Shown here: positions 54,277-62,592 of the stretch, one piece after another | Layout of the letters: each line of letters starts with the position of its first letter | Numbering within the stretch: the stretch's first letter is position 1 | Assembly: GCF_000184745.1 (NCBI RefSeq) | Contig: NC_014931.1 | Span: forward strand, 4,526,001 to 4,590,000 | Length of the DNA: 64,000 nt | Reading direction: 5' to 3' | From: Variovorax paradoxus EPS | GTDB taxonomy: Bacteria > Pseudomonadota > Gammaproteobacteria > Burkholderiales > Burkholderiaceae_C | Program-made: the position numbers and the translations under genes | The notes under the pieces: model-generated | What the model saw: only the letters and a program-made list of their open reading frames with translations | Database searches by the model: none | Told to the model about the DNA's origin: nothing

Positions 54277-56094
54277 ATGAATTTTGATGAACTGAAGCTG
54301 GCTCCCGCCATCTTGAAGGCTGTGCACGAGCACGGTTACGACACCCCCACCCCCATCCAGGCGCAAGCCATCCCCGCCGTTCTCGAAGGCCACGACCTGC
54401 TCGGCGGCGCCCAGACCGGCACCGGCAAGACCGCAGCCTTCACGCTGCCGATGCTGCACAAGCTCACCATGAGCCGCAGCGCCACCAACAAGTTCGGCGG
54501 CGTCGGCATCCGCGCCCTGGTGCTGACCCCCACCCGCGAACTCGCGGCCCAGGTCGAGGAATCCGTCCGTACCTACGGCAAATACCTGCAGCTCGACTCG
54601 ACCGTGATCTTCGGCGGCGTCGGCATGAACCCGCAGATCAGCAAGCTCAAGAAGGGCGTCGACATCCTCGTGGCCACCCCCGGCCGCCTGCTCGACCTGC
54701 AGCAGCAAGGCATGCTGGACCTGAGCCAGGTCCAGATGCTCATCCTGGACGAAGCCGACCGCATGCTGGACATGGGCTTCATCCACGACGTGAAGAAGAT
54801 CCTCGCGCTCGTGCCCAAGGAAAAGCAGAGCCTGCTGTTCTCGGCCACCTTCAGCGACGAAATCCGCGACCTCGCGGCCACGCTCCTGAAGAACCCGCAG
54901 AGCATCCAGGTCACGCCGCGCAACACCACGGTGCAGCGCATCACCCAGGTGATCCACCCCGTGGGCCGCGGCAAGAAGAAGGCGCTGCTCGCGCACATCA
55001 TCAACGAGAACAAGTGGAGCCAGGTGCTCGTGTTCACGCGCACCAAGTTCGGCGCCAACAGCGTGGCCGAATTCCTCACCAAGAACGGCATCGAGGCGAT
55101 GGCGCTGCACGGCAACAAGAGCCAGAGCGCCCGCACGCAGGCCCTGGCCGGCTTCAAGAGCGGCGACATTCGCGCGCTGGTGGCTACCGACATTGCGGCC
55201 CGCGGCATCGACATCGACGAGCTGCCGCACGTCGTGAACTACGAAATCCCGAACGTCAGCGAAGACTACGTGCACCGCATCGGCCGCACCGGCCGCGCCG
55301 GTTCGAGCGGCGAGGCCGTGAGCTTCGTGTGCCTGGACGAAGAAGGCTTCATGCAGGAAATCGAACGCTTCACCAAGCAGACGATTCCAGTGCAGATCGT
55401 CGAGGGCTACGGTCCTGAAGACGGCGAACGCGCCGAGCCGATCGCCATGGGTCGCCAGACGATCTGGGGCGGTGCCGGCCGTCCGCCGAGCCGCGACGTG
55501 ATGCAGGCGGCCGCCAAGGCTGCGCGCACCGAAATGCTGTCGCGCATCCGCGAGAACAAGGCCGGCCAAGGCGGCGGTGAACGCGCTGGCGGTGGTGGTG
55601 GCGGCAACGGCGGCGGTCAACGCCGTGGTGGCGGCCAAGGTGGTGGCGGTGGTCAAGGCCGCAACGCCAATGGCGGTGGTCAAGGCCAGGGCCCGCGCGG
55701 CCAGGGCGCACGTCCGGCGCAAGGCCGTGGCCCGCAAGGACCGGCACGCACGCCGCACCACGCACCCCAGCATCAACAACAGAACCATCTGCCGCACGAC
55801 GAGCGCCAACCGCGCCATCACGGCAACAGCCACAGCCCGACGCAAGCCAACCAGGTCGCGCACCTGCGTGCCGAAGCGGTCGCCGGTGGCGACGGCCAGC
55901 CGGATCCGTTGCGCACGAGCGTCGACCACATGGGTGGCGGACGCGGTCGCGGCCGCCCGGGTGGCGGTGGTGGTGGCTACGGCGGCAATCGCTCGGGCGG
56001 CGGTGGCCGTTCGGGTGGTGGCGGTGGTTACGGCGGCGGTGGCGGTGGCAACCGTTCCGGCGGTGGCGGCGGTGGCCGCTCCTTCGGGCGCTGA
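54277..56094 (+). CDS. rhlE: DEAD-box RNA helicase, RhlE type
   Basis: A 605-residue helicase. Motif I AQTGTGKT (about 44-51), DEAD box LDEADRM (near residue 165), SAT, and [10 protein letters not shown] (about 332-341). After the helicase core (about 430) comes an extended disordered C-terminus rich in Gly, Arg and Gln with two RGG/GGG blocks (around 432-480 and 550-605), much longer than in E. coli RhlE. The ATG 54277 has no good Shine-Dalgarno; ATG 54241 is an alternative. Length and tail suggest RNA condensate or ribosome-assembly roles. Confidence 0.9.
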   Translation: MNFDELKLAPAILKAVHEHGYDTPTPIQAQAIPAVLEGHDLLGGAQTGTGKTAAFTLPMLHKLTMSRSATNKFGGVGIRALVLTPTRELAAQVEESVRTYGKYLQLDSTVIFGGVGMNPQISKLKKGVDILVATPGRLLDLQQQGMLDLSQVQMLILDEADRMLDMGFIHDVKKILALVPKEKQSLLFSATFSDEIRDLAATLLKNPQSIQVTPRNTTVQRITQVIHPVGRGKKKALLAHIINENKWSQVLVFTRTKFGANSVAEFLTKNGIEAMALHGNKSQSARTQALAGFKSGDIRALVATDIAARGIDIDELPHVVNYEIPNVSEDYVHRIGRTGRAGSSGEAVSFVCLDEEGFMQEIERFTKQTIPVQIVEGYGPEDGERAEPIAMGRQTIWGGAGRPPSRDVMQAAAKAARTEMLSRIRENKAGQGGGERAGGGGGGNGGGQRRGGGQGGGGGQGRNANGGGQGQGPRGQGARPAQGRGPQGPARTPHHAPQHQQQNHLPHDERQPRHHGNSHSPTQANQVAHLRAEAVAGGDGQPDPLRTSVDHMGGGRGRGRPGGGGGGYGGNRSGGGGRSGGGGGYGGGGGGNRSGGGGGGRSFGR

Positions 56095-56130
56095 GCACTG
56101 CGGGCAGGGACACCTGCCGCGGAAATGAAC

Positions 56131-56157
56131 AAGGGCACTTCGGTGCCCTTTTCTTTT
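56131..56157 (+). terminator. Rho-independent terminator of the helicase gene
   Basis: Stem AAGGGCAC (56131-56138) / GTGCCCTT (56143-56150), UUCG tetraloop, then TTCTTTT. A stable, textbook terminator. Confidence 0.9.
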
Positions 56158-56180
56158 GGGCAAGACACAATCGTCAAGCC

Positions 56181-57221
56181 ATGCAATACATCCCCCCCAA
56201 CTACGCCACCCTCTTCGTAGCCACCTGCAACCTGCTCAACCTCGCGAACCCGAACCGGGTGTACTACGAGAACCAGGACGCCTACAACGAGCGTGAGTAC
56301 GAGCGAAAGATCGACTGGATCGGCGAGCGCTTCCATGCGCTCAACGCCGACGTGCTCGCGGTGCAGGAGGTGTGGGACGAAGCGGCGCTGAAAGCCGCCA
56401 TCGCGCGCAGCGGCCTGCGCTACGACTTCGTTTCGGTGCCCGGTGCCGAGAACACGCCGCCGCCCGGCAGCCCGCCGGGCACCCCGCCCAGAGCAGGCGC
56501 ACAAGGCACTCCGCGCGTGGGCATCGCGACGCGGCTGCAGGTGGACAACGTCCAGTCCTTCGTCGATTTCCCGCCGGCCTTCGGCGTGGACGTGCCGGGC
56601 CTCGGTCCGCACACGCGCTTCGAGCGCCCGCCTCTCCTGGCCACGCTGCGCATGAAGCACGGCCAGCAGGTGCATGTGCTGACGGTGCACCTCAAGTCCA
56701 AGCGCCCCAAGTTCCTGCAGGACGCACAGGGCAACCACCTGGAGGACCGCGACGACCGCAAGGTCGGCGTGATGGCTTCGCTGCGCTCCCTGCTGATGCG
56801 CGGTGCCGAGGCCGCCGCCCTGCGCTGCATCGTCATCGACCTGCTGCAGGGCACGAACACGCCGCTGGTGGTGATGGGCGACTTCAACGACAACCCGCAC
56901 AGCGTGACCACGCAGCTGGTGGCCGCTACCTCCGAGGTGGCCTACGACAAGGCCGCGCGCGACGTGGCGCTGTTCAATGCCTACGAGATGCAGGGCGAGT
57001 CGGCGCTGAAGAAGGACGTGGCCTATTCGCACATCCACCAGGGTTTTCCGGACGTGCTCGACCAGATCCTGGTGAGCGAGGAATTCATCGCCAGCAGCCG
57101 GCACAGCCTGGGCGACGTGCGGCGGGTCGACTACTTCAACGACCACCTGCACGAAGGCCGCGACCGCTCGCGCTCGGACCACGGCTTCGTGCGCGCACTG
57201 CTGAGGCTGCGCACGGACTGA
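56181..57221 (+). CDS. Endonuclease/exonuclease/phosphatase family protein
   Basis: A 346-residue EEP-fold protein. Landmark residues: ATCNLLNLANPN (N-terminal metal-binding Asn), AVQEVWDE (Glu, near residue 58), HLKSKRPK (near 172), GDFNDNPHS and a late SDHGFV. No signal peptide. Could act on nucleic acid, phosphoinositide-like or other phosphodiesters. Stand-alone gene downstream of the helicase terminator. Confidence 0.9.
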   Translation: MQYIPPNYATLFVATCNLLNLANPNRVYYENQDAYNEREYERKIDWIGERFHALNADVLAVQEVWDEAALKAAIARSGLRYDFVSVPGAENTPPPGSPPGTPPRAGAQGTPRVGIATRLQVDNVQSFVDFPPAFGVDVPGLGPHTRFERPPLLATLRMKHGQQVHVLTVHLKSKRPKFLQDAQGNHLEDRDDRKVGVMASLRSLLMRGAEAAALRCIVIDLLQGTNTPLVVMGDFNDNPHSVTTQLVAATSEVAYDKAARDVALFNAYEMQGESALKKDVAYSHIHQGFPDVLDQILVSEEFIASSRHSLGDVRRVDYFNDHLHEGRDRSRSDHGFVRALLRLRTD

Positions 57222-57239
57222 CGCTCCTGGGGTCGGCGT

Positions 57240-58313
57240 TCAGCGGCCCATGCGCTTGCCGGTCTGCCGGTCGAACAGGTGCACGGCCTCGACGTCGATG
57301 GCCAGGCCCACGGTTTCGTCGGGCTTCGCATCGACGCGGCCATGCACGGCCAGCACCAGCTTCGCCTCGCCGACCTGCACGAGCAGTTCGGTCTCGGCGC
57401 CCGTGGGTTCGACCACGACCACCTGCGCGTTCACGCCGCTGCCGGCCGCGCCCAGGGTGATGTCGCCCGGCCGGATACCGTAGTGCACCGGCTGGCCATC
57501 GGCGGCCGACGTGCCCGCCGGCACGGGCCAGCGCGCACCCTGCGCCTCGACATGGCATTCGCCGCCCGAGCGCCGCACCGTGCCCTCGATCACGTTCATC
57601 GACGGCGAGCCGATGAACTGCGCGACGAACAGGTTGTCGGGCCGGTCGTACAGGTCCAGCGGCGTGCCGATCTGCTCGACGATGCCGTCGTGCATCACCA
57701 CGATGCGGTCGGCCATGGTCATGGCCTCGATCTGGTCGTGCGTGACGTAGACGGTGGTGGTCTTCAGCCGCTGGTGCAGCGCCTTGATCTCGGCGCGCAT
57801 CGCCACGCGCAGCTTCGCGTCCAGGTTGGAGAGCGGCTCGTCGAACAGAAACACCTTCGGGTCGCGCACGATGGCGCGTCCCATCGCCACGCGCTGGCGC
57901 TGCCCGCCCGAGAGCTCGCGCGGATAACGGCCGAGGAGCGCATCGAGGTTCAGGATCTTTGCCGCGCGCATCACGCGCTCGTCGGTCACCGACTTCTCGG
58001 CGTTGCGCAGGCGCAGGCTGAAGCCCATGTTCTCGCCCACCGTCATGTGCGGATAGAGCGCGTAGCTCTGGAACACCATGGCGATGTCGCGGTCCTTCGA
58101 CTCGAGGTCGTTGACCACGCGGCCGTCGATCAGGATCTCGCCGCCGCTGATGTCCTCCAGGCCCGCGAGCATGCGCAAGAGCGTCGACTTGCCGCAGCCC
58201 GAAGGCCCGACCAGCACCACGAACTCGCCGTCGACGATGTCGAAGCTCAGGCCCTGGATGATCTGGACCTTGCCGAAGGATTTCTGGATATTGCGAAAGG
58301 ATACGGATGCCAT
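57240..58313 (-). CDS. Carbohydrate ABC transporter ATPase, UgpC/MsmK type
   Basis: A 357-residue CUT1-family ATPase: Walker A GPSGCGKST (about 37-45), LSGGQRQR signature, FLFDEPLSNLD Walker B, and a C-terminal OB-fold regulatory domain (about 240-357). ATG 58313 is preferred to 58349. Last gene of the sugar ABC operon transcribed leftward. Confidence 0.93.
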   Translation of the reverse strand: MASVSFRNIQKSFGKVQIIQGLSFDIVDGEFVVLVGPSGCGKSTLLRMLAGLEDISGGEILIDGRVVNDLESKDRDIAMVFQSYALYPHMTVGENMGFSLRLRNAEKSVTDERVMRAAKILNLDALLGRYPRELSGGQRQRVAMGRAIVRDPKVFLFDEPLSNLDAKLRVAMRAEIKALHQRLKTTTVYVTHDQIEAMTMADRIVVMHDGIVEQIGTPLDLYDRPDNLFVAQFIGSPSMNVIEGTVRRSGGECHVEAQGARWPVPAGTSAADGQPVHYGIRPGDITLGAAGSGVNAQVVVVEPTGAETELLVQVGEAKLVLAVHGRVDAKPDETVGLAIDVEAVHLFDRQTGKRMGR

Positions 58314-58332
58314 TTGTGATTCCTGGGTTCGC

Positions 58333-59184
58333 TCAGCTCTTGACCGCACCGGCAGTGAGGCCGCCGACCATGTAGCGTTTGAATGCGTAGTAGATGGCCG
58401 CGGGCGGCAATGCGTAGATCAGCCCCGTGGCCATCAGCAGCTCCCACGGTGAGTCGTCGGCCGAGAGGAAATTGCCGAGTGCGACCGCCAGCGTCACGCT
58501 CTTGTCGTTCGACAGCAGCAGGAACGCATAGAGGTACTCGTTCCACGCGAGCAGCAGCGAGTACGTGCCCACCGCCACGAGCGACGGCACCATCAGCGGC
58601 AGGTACACGAGGCGAAACAGCTGCAGCGGCGAAGCGCCGTCCATGCGCGCGGCTTCGTCCAGTTCGTAGGGCAGCTTGTCCGACGCCTGCTTCAGCACCC
58701 AGATGCAGTAGGGCGAGGCGATCGTCACCATCGCGAGGATCAGCGCCCACTGGCTGTTGAGCAGGCCGTAGTTGCCCATGGTCTTGTACATGGGCACCGC
58801 GAGGAAAGCCGCGGGAATGAAGTAGGTGAAAAGCGCGAGGTTCATCACCGTGCGCCCGCCGCGCACGCGCAGCCGGCTGATCGCGAATGCCGCGGTGGTC
58901 GCGACGAAGAGCGTGAGCGCGCCCACCGACACCGCGATCAGCAGCGAGTTCCACAGCTGCAGCCAGAAGTGGTCGAGGTAGAAGTGCTTCTGCTGGAACA
59001 CGATGCGGAAGTTGTCCAGCGTCGGGGTCTTGGGCCACAAGTGGCCCGAGGTCGCGGAGTCTTTCGACGAGATCGCGAAGAGCACCATGTGGTAGACCGG
59101 GATCAGCGTCCACAGCAGCACCGGAATGCCGATGAGCAGCAGCTTGGCCTCGGTCGCGACGGCCTTGGGGGTCCAGCGCTTCAT
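58333..59184 (-). CDS. Carbohydrate ABC transporter permease (MalG type)
   Basis: A 283-residue MalG-like permease, about six TM helices, EAA loop around ELDEAARMDGASPLQLFRLVYLPLM (approx. residues 173-197). Its ATG at 59184 overlaps the TGA of the bridging ORF (ATGA). GGAGG on the minus strand, supplied by the repeat at 59185-59266, is its Shine-Dalgarno. Confidence 0.93.
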   Translation of the reverse strand: MKRWTPKAVATEAKLLLIGIPVLLWTLIPVYHMVLFAISSKDSATSGHLWPKTPTLDNFRIVFQQKHFYLDHFWLQLWNSLLIAVSVGALTLFVATTAAFAISRLRVRGGRTVMNLALFTYFIPAAFLAVPMYKTMGNYGLLNSQWALILAMVTIASPYCIWVLKQASDKLPYELDEAARMDGASPLQLFRLVYLPLMVPSLVAVGTYSLLLAWNEYLYAFLLLSNDKSVTLAVALGNFLSADDSPWELLMATGLIYALPPAAIYYAFKRYMVGGLTAGAVKS

Positions 59185-59270
59185 TTCGCCCTCCGACGAG
59201 CCGCCTCTAGGAGGGCGAGCGCCCCCTTGGGGGGCAGCGAATACACGAAGTGATGAGCGTGGGGGTTCAT
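59181..59270 (-). CDS. Bridging small ORF across an intergenic repeat (29 codons)
   Basis: ATG at 59270 overlaps the stop of the first permease gene (ATGA) and the frame runs without stops through the repeat to a TGA at 59181-59183 that overlaps the ATG of the second permease (ATGA). The peptide is not like any known protein. Translation across it would open the 9-bp stem (59186-59194 / 59210-59218) that sequesters the next gene's GGAGG. Same architecture as 42906-43052. Confidence 0.55.
   Translation of the reverse strand: MNPHAHHFVYSLPPKGALALLEAARRRAK
59186..59235. repeat. GC-rich hairpin repeat between permease genes
   Basis: Two stems: TCGCCCTCC (59186-59194) / GGAGGGCGA (59210-59218), and GCCCCC-TT-GGGGGGC (59221-59235). 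It is GC-rich like the REP-like repeats elsewhere in the window but of a different sequence class. Confidence 0.75.
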
Positions 59271-60139
59271 TTCGAGAGCCTCTTCATCATGAAGTACACG
59301 AGCGGTAATACGAGCGGCATCGCCACCACGATGGAAGCCATCGACAGGTCCACCTGGTCGAGCCGCAGGTAGCGGATGCCCAGCGTGGCGAGCACATGCG
59401 TCAGGTCGGCAGGCCCGCCGCCGGTGAGCAGGTAGACGCTGTTGAAGTCGCCCAGCGTCCAGATCATCGAGAGGATGAGCGAGGTGATGTAGAGCGTCTT
59501 CAGCGCGGGCCAGCTCACGAAGCGGAACTTCTGCCAGTTCGAGGCGCCGTCCACCGACGCGGCCTCGTACTGTTCGGAGGGAATGGCCAGCCGCCCCGCC
59601 ACCAGGATCAGCGTCCAGAACGGCAGCGACTTCCAGATATGCACCACCATCGCGAAGGCCAGCGCCAGCGAGGGGTCGTTGAGCCAGTTGGGGCCATCGG
59701 CCCCTGTCAGGCGAAAGATCGTGCTGTTGATCACGCCCCACTCCGGGTTCAGCATGAAGCGGATCGACAGGATGGTCGGAATCGAGGGCATCGCCCAGGG
59801 CAGGATGAAGATCGCCGAGACGATCTTGATCCACCAGCGCGAGGTCACGAAGAAGCCCGAGAGCACCAGCGCCACGATCATCTTCAGGTTGATCGCCACG
59901 ACCAGGAAGATGGCCGTGTTGATCACCGATCGAAAGAAGATCGGGTCTTCCACCAGCTTCACGTAGCTCTGCGGATGGCGTGCGAGCCAGAGCCCGTACC
60001 CCACCGGATAGAGCACGAACACCACGAACACCAGCAGGTAGGGCACGACCATCACAGCGCCCCAGAACTGCCAGCGCGCGTGACGCGCTCCGAGATTGGC
60101 AACAGGCGCCGAAGCCGGCGCGGCGGTGGTAGTGCTCAT
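59267..60139 (-). CDS. Carbohydrate ABC transporter permease (MalF type)
   Basis: A 290-residue MalF-like permease with about six TM helices and an EAA loop around YEAASVDGASNWQKFRFVSWPALK (approx. residues 187-210). Its stop overlaps the bridging ORF at 59270. Second gene after the binding protein. Confidence 0.93.
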   Translation of the reverse strand: MSTTTAAPASAPVANLGARHARWQFWGAVMVVPYLLVFVVFVLYPVGYGLWLARHPQSYVKLVEDPIFFRSVINTAIFLVVAINLKMIVALVLSGFFVTSRWWIKIVSAIFILPWAMPSIPTILSIRFMLNPEWGVINSTIFRLTGADGPNWLNDPSLALAFAMVVHIWKSLPFWTLILVAGRLAIPSEQYEAASVDGASNWQKFRFVSWPALKTLYITSLILSMIWTLGDFNSVYLLTGGGPADLTHVLATLGIRYLRLDQVDLSMASIVVAMPLVLPLVYFMMKRLSK

Positions 60140-60198
60140 GCAGTTCGCCTCATGGAAGCTGGTGTCCGTGACTTACTTCGGTGATGCCCGCGTGCGGC

Positions 60199-61584
60199 TT
60201 ACTGCGCCGCCACCGTCTTGATGCGCGCGATCATCTCGTCGACCGCCTTGTCCACCGGCAGCTTGTCGGTGACGACGCGGCTCATGGCCTTGGCCCAGAC
60301 GTTCTCGTTGTTCAGCACGGTGAACTTGTAGTTCTTCGTGAATTCGAAGGTCACGGTGCCCGCGGCGTACTGGTTGAACACCGACAGGCGATGCCGGTCC
60401 GCCTTCCAGAACTCGCTCGCCTGCCCGGCCTTGGTGACCGGGAACCAGCGGCCCAGCGAACCCTCGACGTACGGCGTGAGGTTTTCCTCCTGCATGAGGA
60501 AGGCTACGAACTCCTTGGCGCGCGCCTTGTTCTTCGCGTCCTTGAACACCACGCCGGTCTTCACCGCGGTGCGATAGACCATCTTGCTGCCGTCAGGCTT
60601 GTTGGGGAAGCCGGCCGTGTGGATGCGCTCGGTGTAGTTCTTGCGGGCTTCCTCGCGCTGCTCGGGCGTGAGCGTGGCGTTGTTGGAATCGTCGAGCCAC
60701 TTGGCGGCGATCGAGATGGTCGCGTTGTGCGTCATCACGGTCGTCTTGTTGTGGAACGCGACGTTGTTGTCCGGGTCCTTCCAGCTCGTCGACGACGGCG
60801 GCGTGCAGCCCGTGAGGTAGGGCTTGGTGTAGTCGGTCACGGCGCTGATCAGGCCGGCGCGCACCTTCGGGTCGTCGACCAGCAGCTTGCCGTTGTCGTC
60901 CACCAGCTTGACGTTGTAGGCGTCCATGAAGGTCAGGAACGAATAGAAGGAATCGCTCGAATCCACGCCCATCGGCTGGCCGATGGCGAAGGTGCGCTTG
61001 CCGCTGGCCTTGCGGCTGGCGGGCTGGACCTTCTCGCACCAGAACGACCAGTAGTCTTTCCATGTGGTGGGGATGTCGGACTCCTTGAAGCCGGCCTCCG
61101 TCAGCATGTCGTTCCAGTACTCGATGTGCATCGTCTGCTGCTTGATCGGGAACGCGTAGTACGCCTTCTTCTTGGTCTGCTCGTTGTAGAGGAAGGTGGT
61201 CTCCAGCGTGTTGGGCGCGAAGCGGTCCTTCATGGGCGTGAGCACGCTGCCGATGTCCTCGAGCTTGCCGTCGTAGGCCCACTTGCCGGTGACCTGGAAG
61301 TCGTACACGTCGGCATAGGCAACGTCGGGCGGGCTGCCCGAGTCGAGCGCGGACACGGTCTTGGGGATCATGTCCTGGATCGGGTACTGCGACAGCTCGA
61401 TCTTCACGTTCTTGTTCTTGTCCTCGAACTTCTTGATCGCGGCGAAGAGCGCTTCGTCCTCCGCCTTGTAGAAGCCCTTGACCCACCAGACGGTGAGTTT
61501 TTCCTGCGCGGCGGCAGGGCCCGCCGATGCGAGCAATCCCAGCGCGATCAACGTCGGCGCTATCAGCGATTTCACGACTCTCAT
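60199..61584 (-). CDS. Carbohydrate ABC transporter substrate-binding protein
   Basis: A 461-residue family-1 extracellular binding protein. Signal peptide about 1-27 (AAAQ), then KLTVWWVKGFYKAEDEALFAAIKKFE and SPPDVAYADVYDF. GGAGACACC precedes the ATG at 61584. It probably binds a sugar or sugar acid; the divergent dehydratase hints at a pentose or aldonate. Confidence 0.93.
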   Translation of the reverse strand: MRVVKSLIAPTLIALGLLASAGPAAAQEKLTVWWVKGFYKAEDEALFAAIKKFEDKNKNVKIELSQYPIQDMIPKTVSALDSGSPPDVAYADVYDFQVTGKWAYDGKLEDIGSVLTPMKDRFAPNTLETTFLYNEQTKKKAYYAFPIKQQTMHIEYWNDMLTEAGFKESDIPTTWKDYWSFWCEKVQPASRKASGKRTFAIGQPMGVDSSDSFYSFLTFMDAYNVKLVDDNGKLLVDDPKVRAGLISAVTDYTKPYLTGCTPPSSTSWKDPDNNVAFHNKTTVMTHNATISIAAKWLDDSNNATLTPEQREEARKNYTERIHTAGFPNKPDGSKMVYRTAVKTGVVFKDAKNKARAKEFVAFLMQEENLTPYVEGSLGRWFPVTKAGQASEFWKADRHRLSVFNQYAAGTVTFEFTKNYKFTVLNNENVWAKAMSRVVTDKLPVDKAVDEMIARIKTVAAQ

Positions 61585-61690
61585 GGTGTCTCCTTCTTCT
61601 TGGGTTGGTGGTGCTCGGGGGTGCGAGCGTTGGGTGGAAAACAAATGCGATCGATGTGCGCTGGCCGGTGCCGCAAGCCGCGGCGGCCGG

Positions 61691-62440
61691 CTAGCTGGCC
61701 TTGAGTCGTGGAGGCGGGCGGCTGAGCCGCGGCAGGCGCCGGCGCCCGCGCGAACCGAGCACGTCCTCGATGTCCTGGCGCGCGCCGTCGATGAGGCGAA
61801 TGACCGCGCGCTCGGCCTTGTCGGGGTTGCGCAGGATCACCGCATCGAGCACCGCGCGGTGCATCGGCAGCGAGAGCGCGGGCCCGTCGGGCTTGGCGGT
61901 CGATATCTCGAAGCTGGTGCGCAGCAGCGCGTTGAGCGCCTTGCTCATCTGCGCCAGCATGCGGTTGCGCGCGGCGCTCAACAGGCCGTTGTGAAAGCGC
62001 AGGTCGAAGGTGACGTAGTCGCCGCCGTTCTCGATGGCCTCTTTCATGCCCGCGTAGGCGCGCTCGATTTCCTCGATGTCCTTCTCTTCGGCCCGCTCGG
62101 CTGCGAGCCGCACGGCCGCCGGTTCCACCACGCGGCGCAGGTCCTGCAGGTCGCGCAGGAACTCGGGCGTGAGCCCCGCGCGCGATTGCCAGGTGATGAC
62201 GTCGGGATCGAACCAGTTCCACTTGTCCTGCGGCAGCACGCGCGTGCCGACCTTGGGCCCCGTGACGATCAAACCCTTGGCCGCGAGCGACTTGATGGCC
62301 TCGCGCACCACGGTGCGGCTCACGCCGAGTTCTTCACCGAGCACGGGCTCGGAAGGTATCGACGCACCGATCGCATAACGACCCGCCACGATGGCTTCGC
62401 CGAGCAATTCGAGCGTGCGACCGTGGATGTTCTTGATCAT
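61691..62440 (-). CDS. GntR-family (FadR/FCD) regulator
   Basis: A 249-residue regulator with an N-terminal wHTH (about 5-75, PSEPVLGEELGVSRTVVREAIKSLAAKGLI) and a C-terminal FCD domain (about 90-225). ATG 62440 has no obvious Shine-Dalgarno; the TTG at 62503 lies almost on the operator and is unlikely. First gene of the leftward sugar operon, divergent from the dehydratase gene. Confidence 0.9.
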   Translation of the reverse strand: MIKNIHGRTLELLGEAIVAGRYAIGASIPSEPVLGEELGVSRTVVREAIKSLAAKGLIVTGPKVGTRVLPQDKWNWFDPDVITWQSRAGLTPEFLRDLQDLRRVVEPAAVRLAAERAEEKDIEEIERAYAGMKEAIENGGDYVTFDLRFHNGLLSAARNRMLAQMSKALNALLRTSFEISTAKPDGPALSLPMHRAVLDAVILRNPDKAERAVIRLIDGARQDIEDVLGSRGRRRLPRLSRPPPRLKAS

Positions 62441-62508
62441 GGGTGCGATGTGAATTTCGATATCCCGGAGGCTGAAAACATCAAGGCTCCGGGCCTGTCT
62501 CAACTCTT

Positions 62509-62518
62509 ATCATATGAT
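62509..62518. promoter_or_regulatory. Palindromic candidate operator ATCATATGAT
   Basis: A perfect 10-bp palindrome between the divergent GntR gene and the dehydratase gene, in a context of TTATCATATGATGA. FCD-type GntR proteins of sugar-acid operons commonly recognise such AT-rich palindromes. A second dyad, CAAACC-CTGA-GGTTTG, lies at 62543-62558. Confidence 0.6.
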
Positions 62519-62592
62519 GATTGAAAACGCGATTCGGCAGGACAAACCCTGAGGTTTGCCTTCGAAATCGGCAACAAAGAGAGACAAGACCG

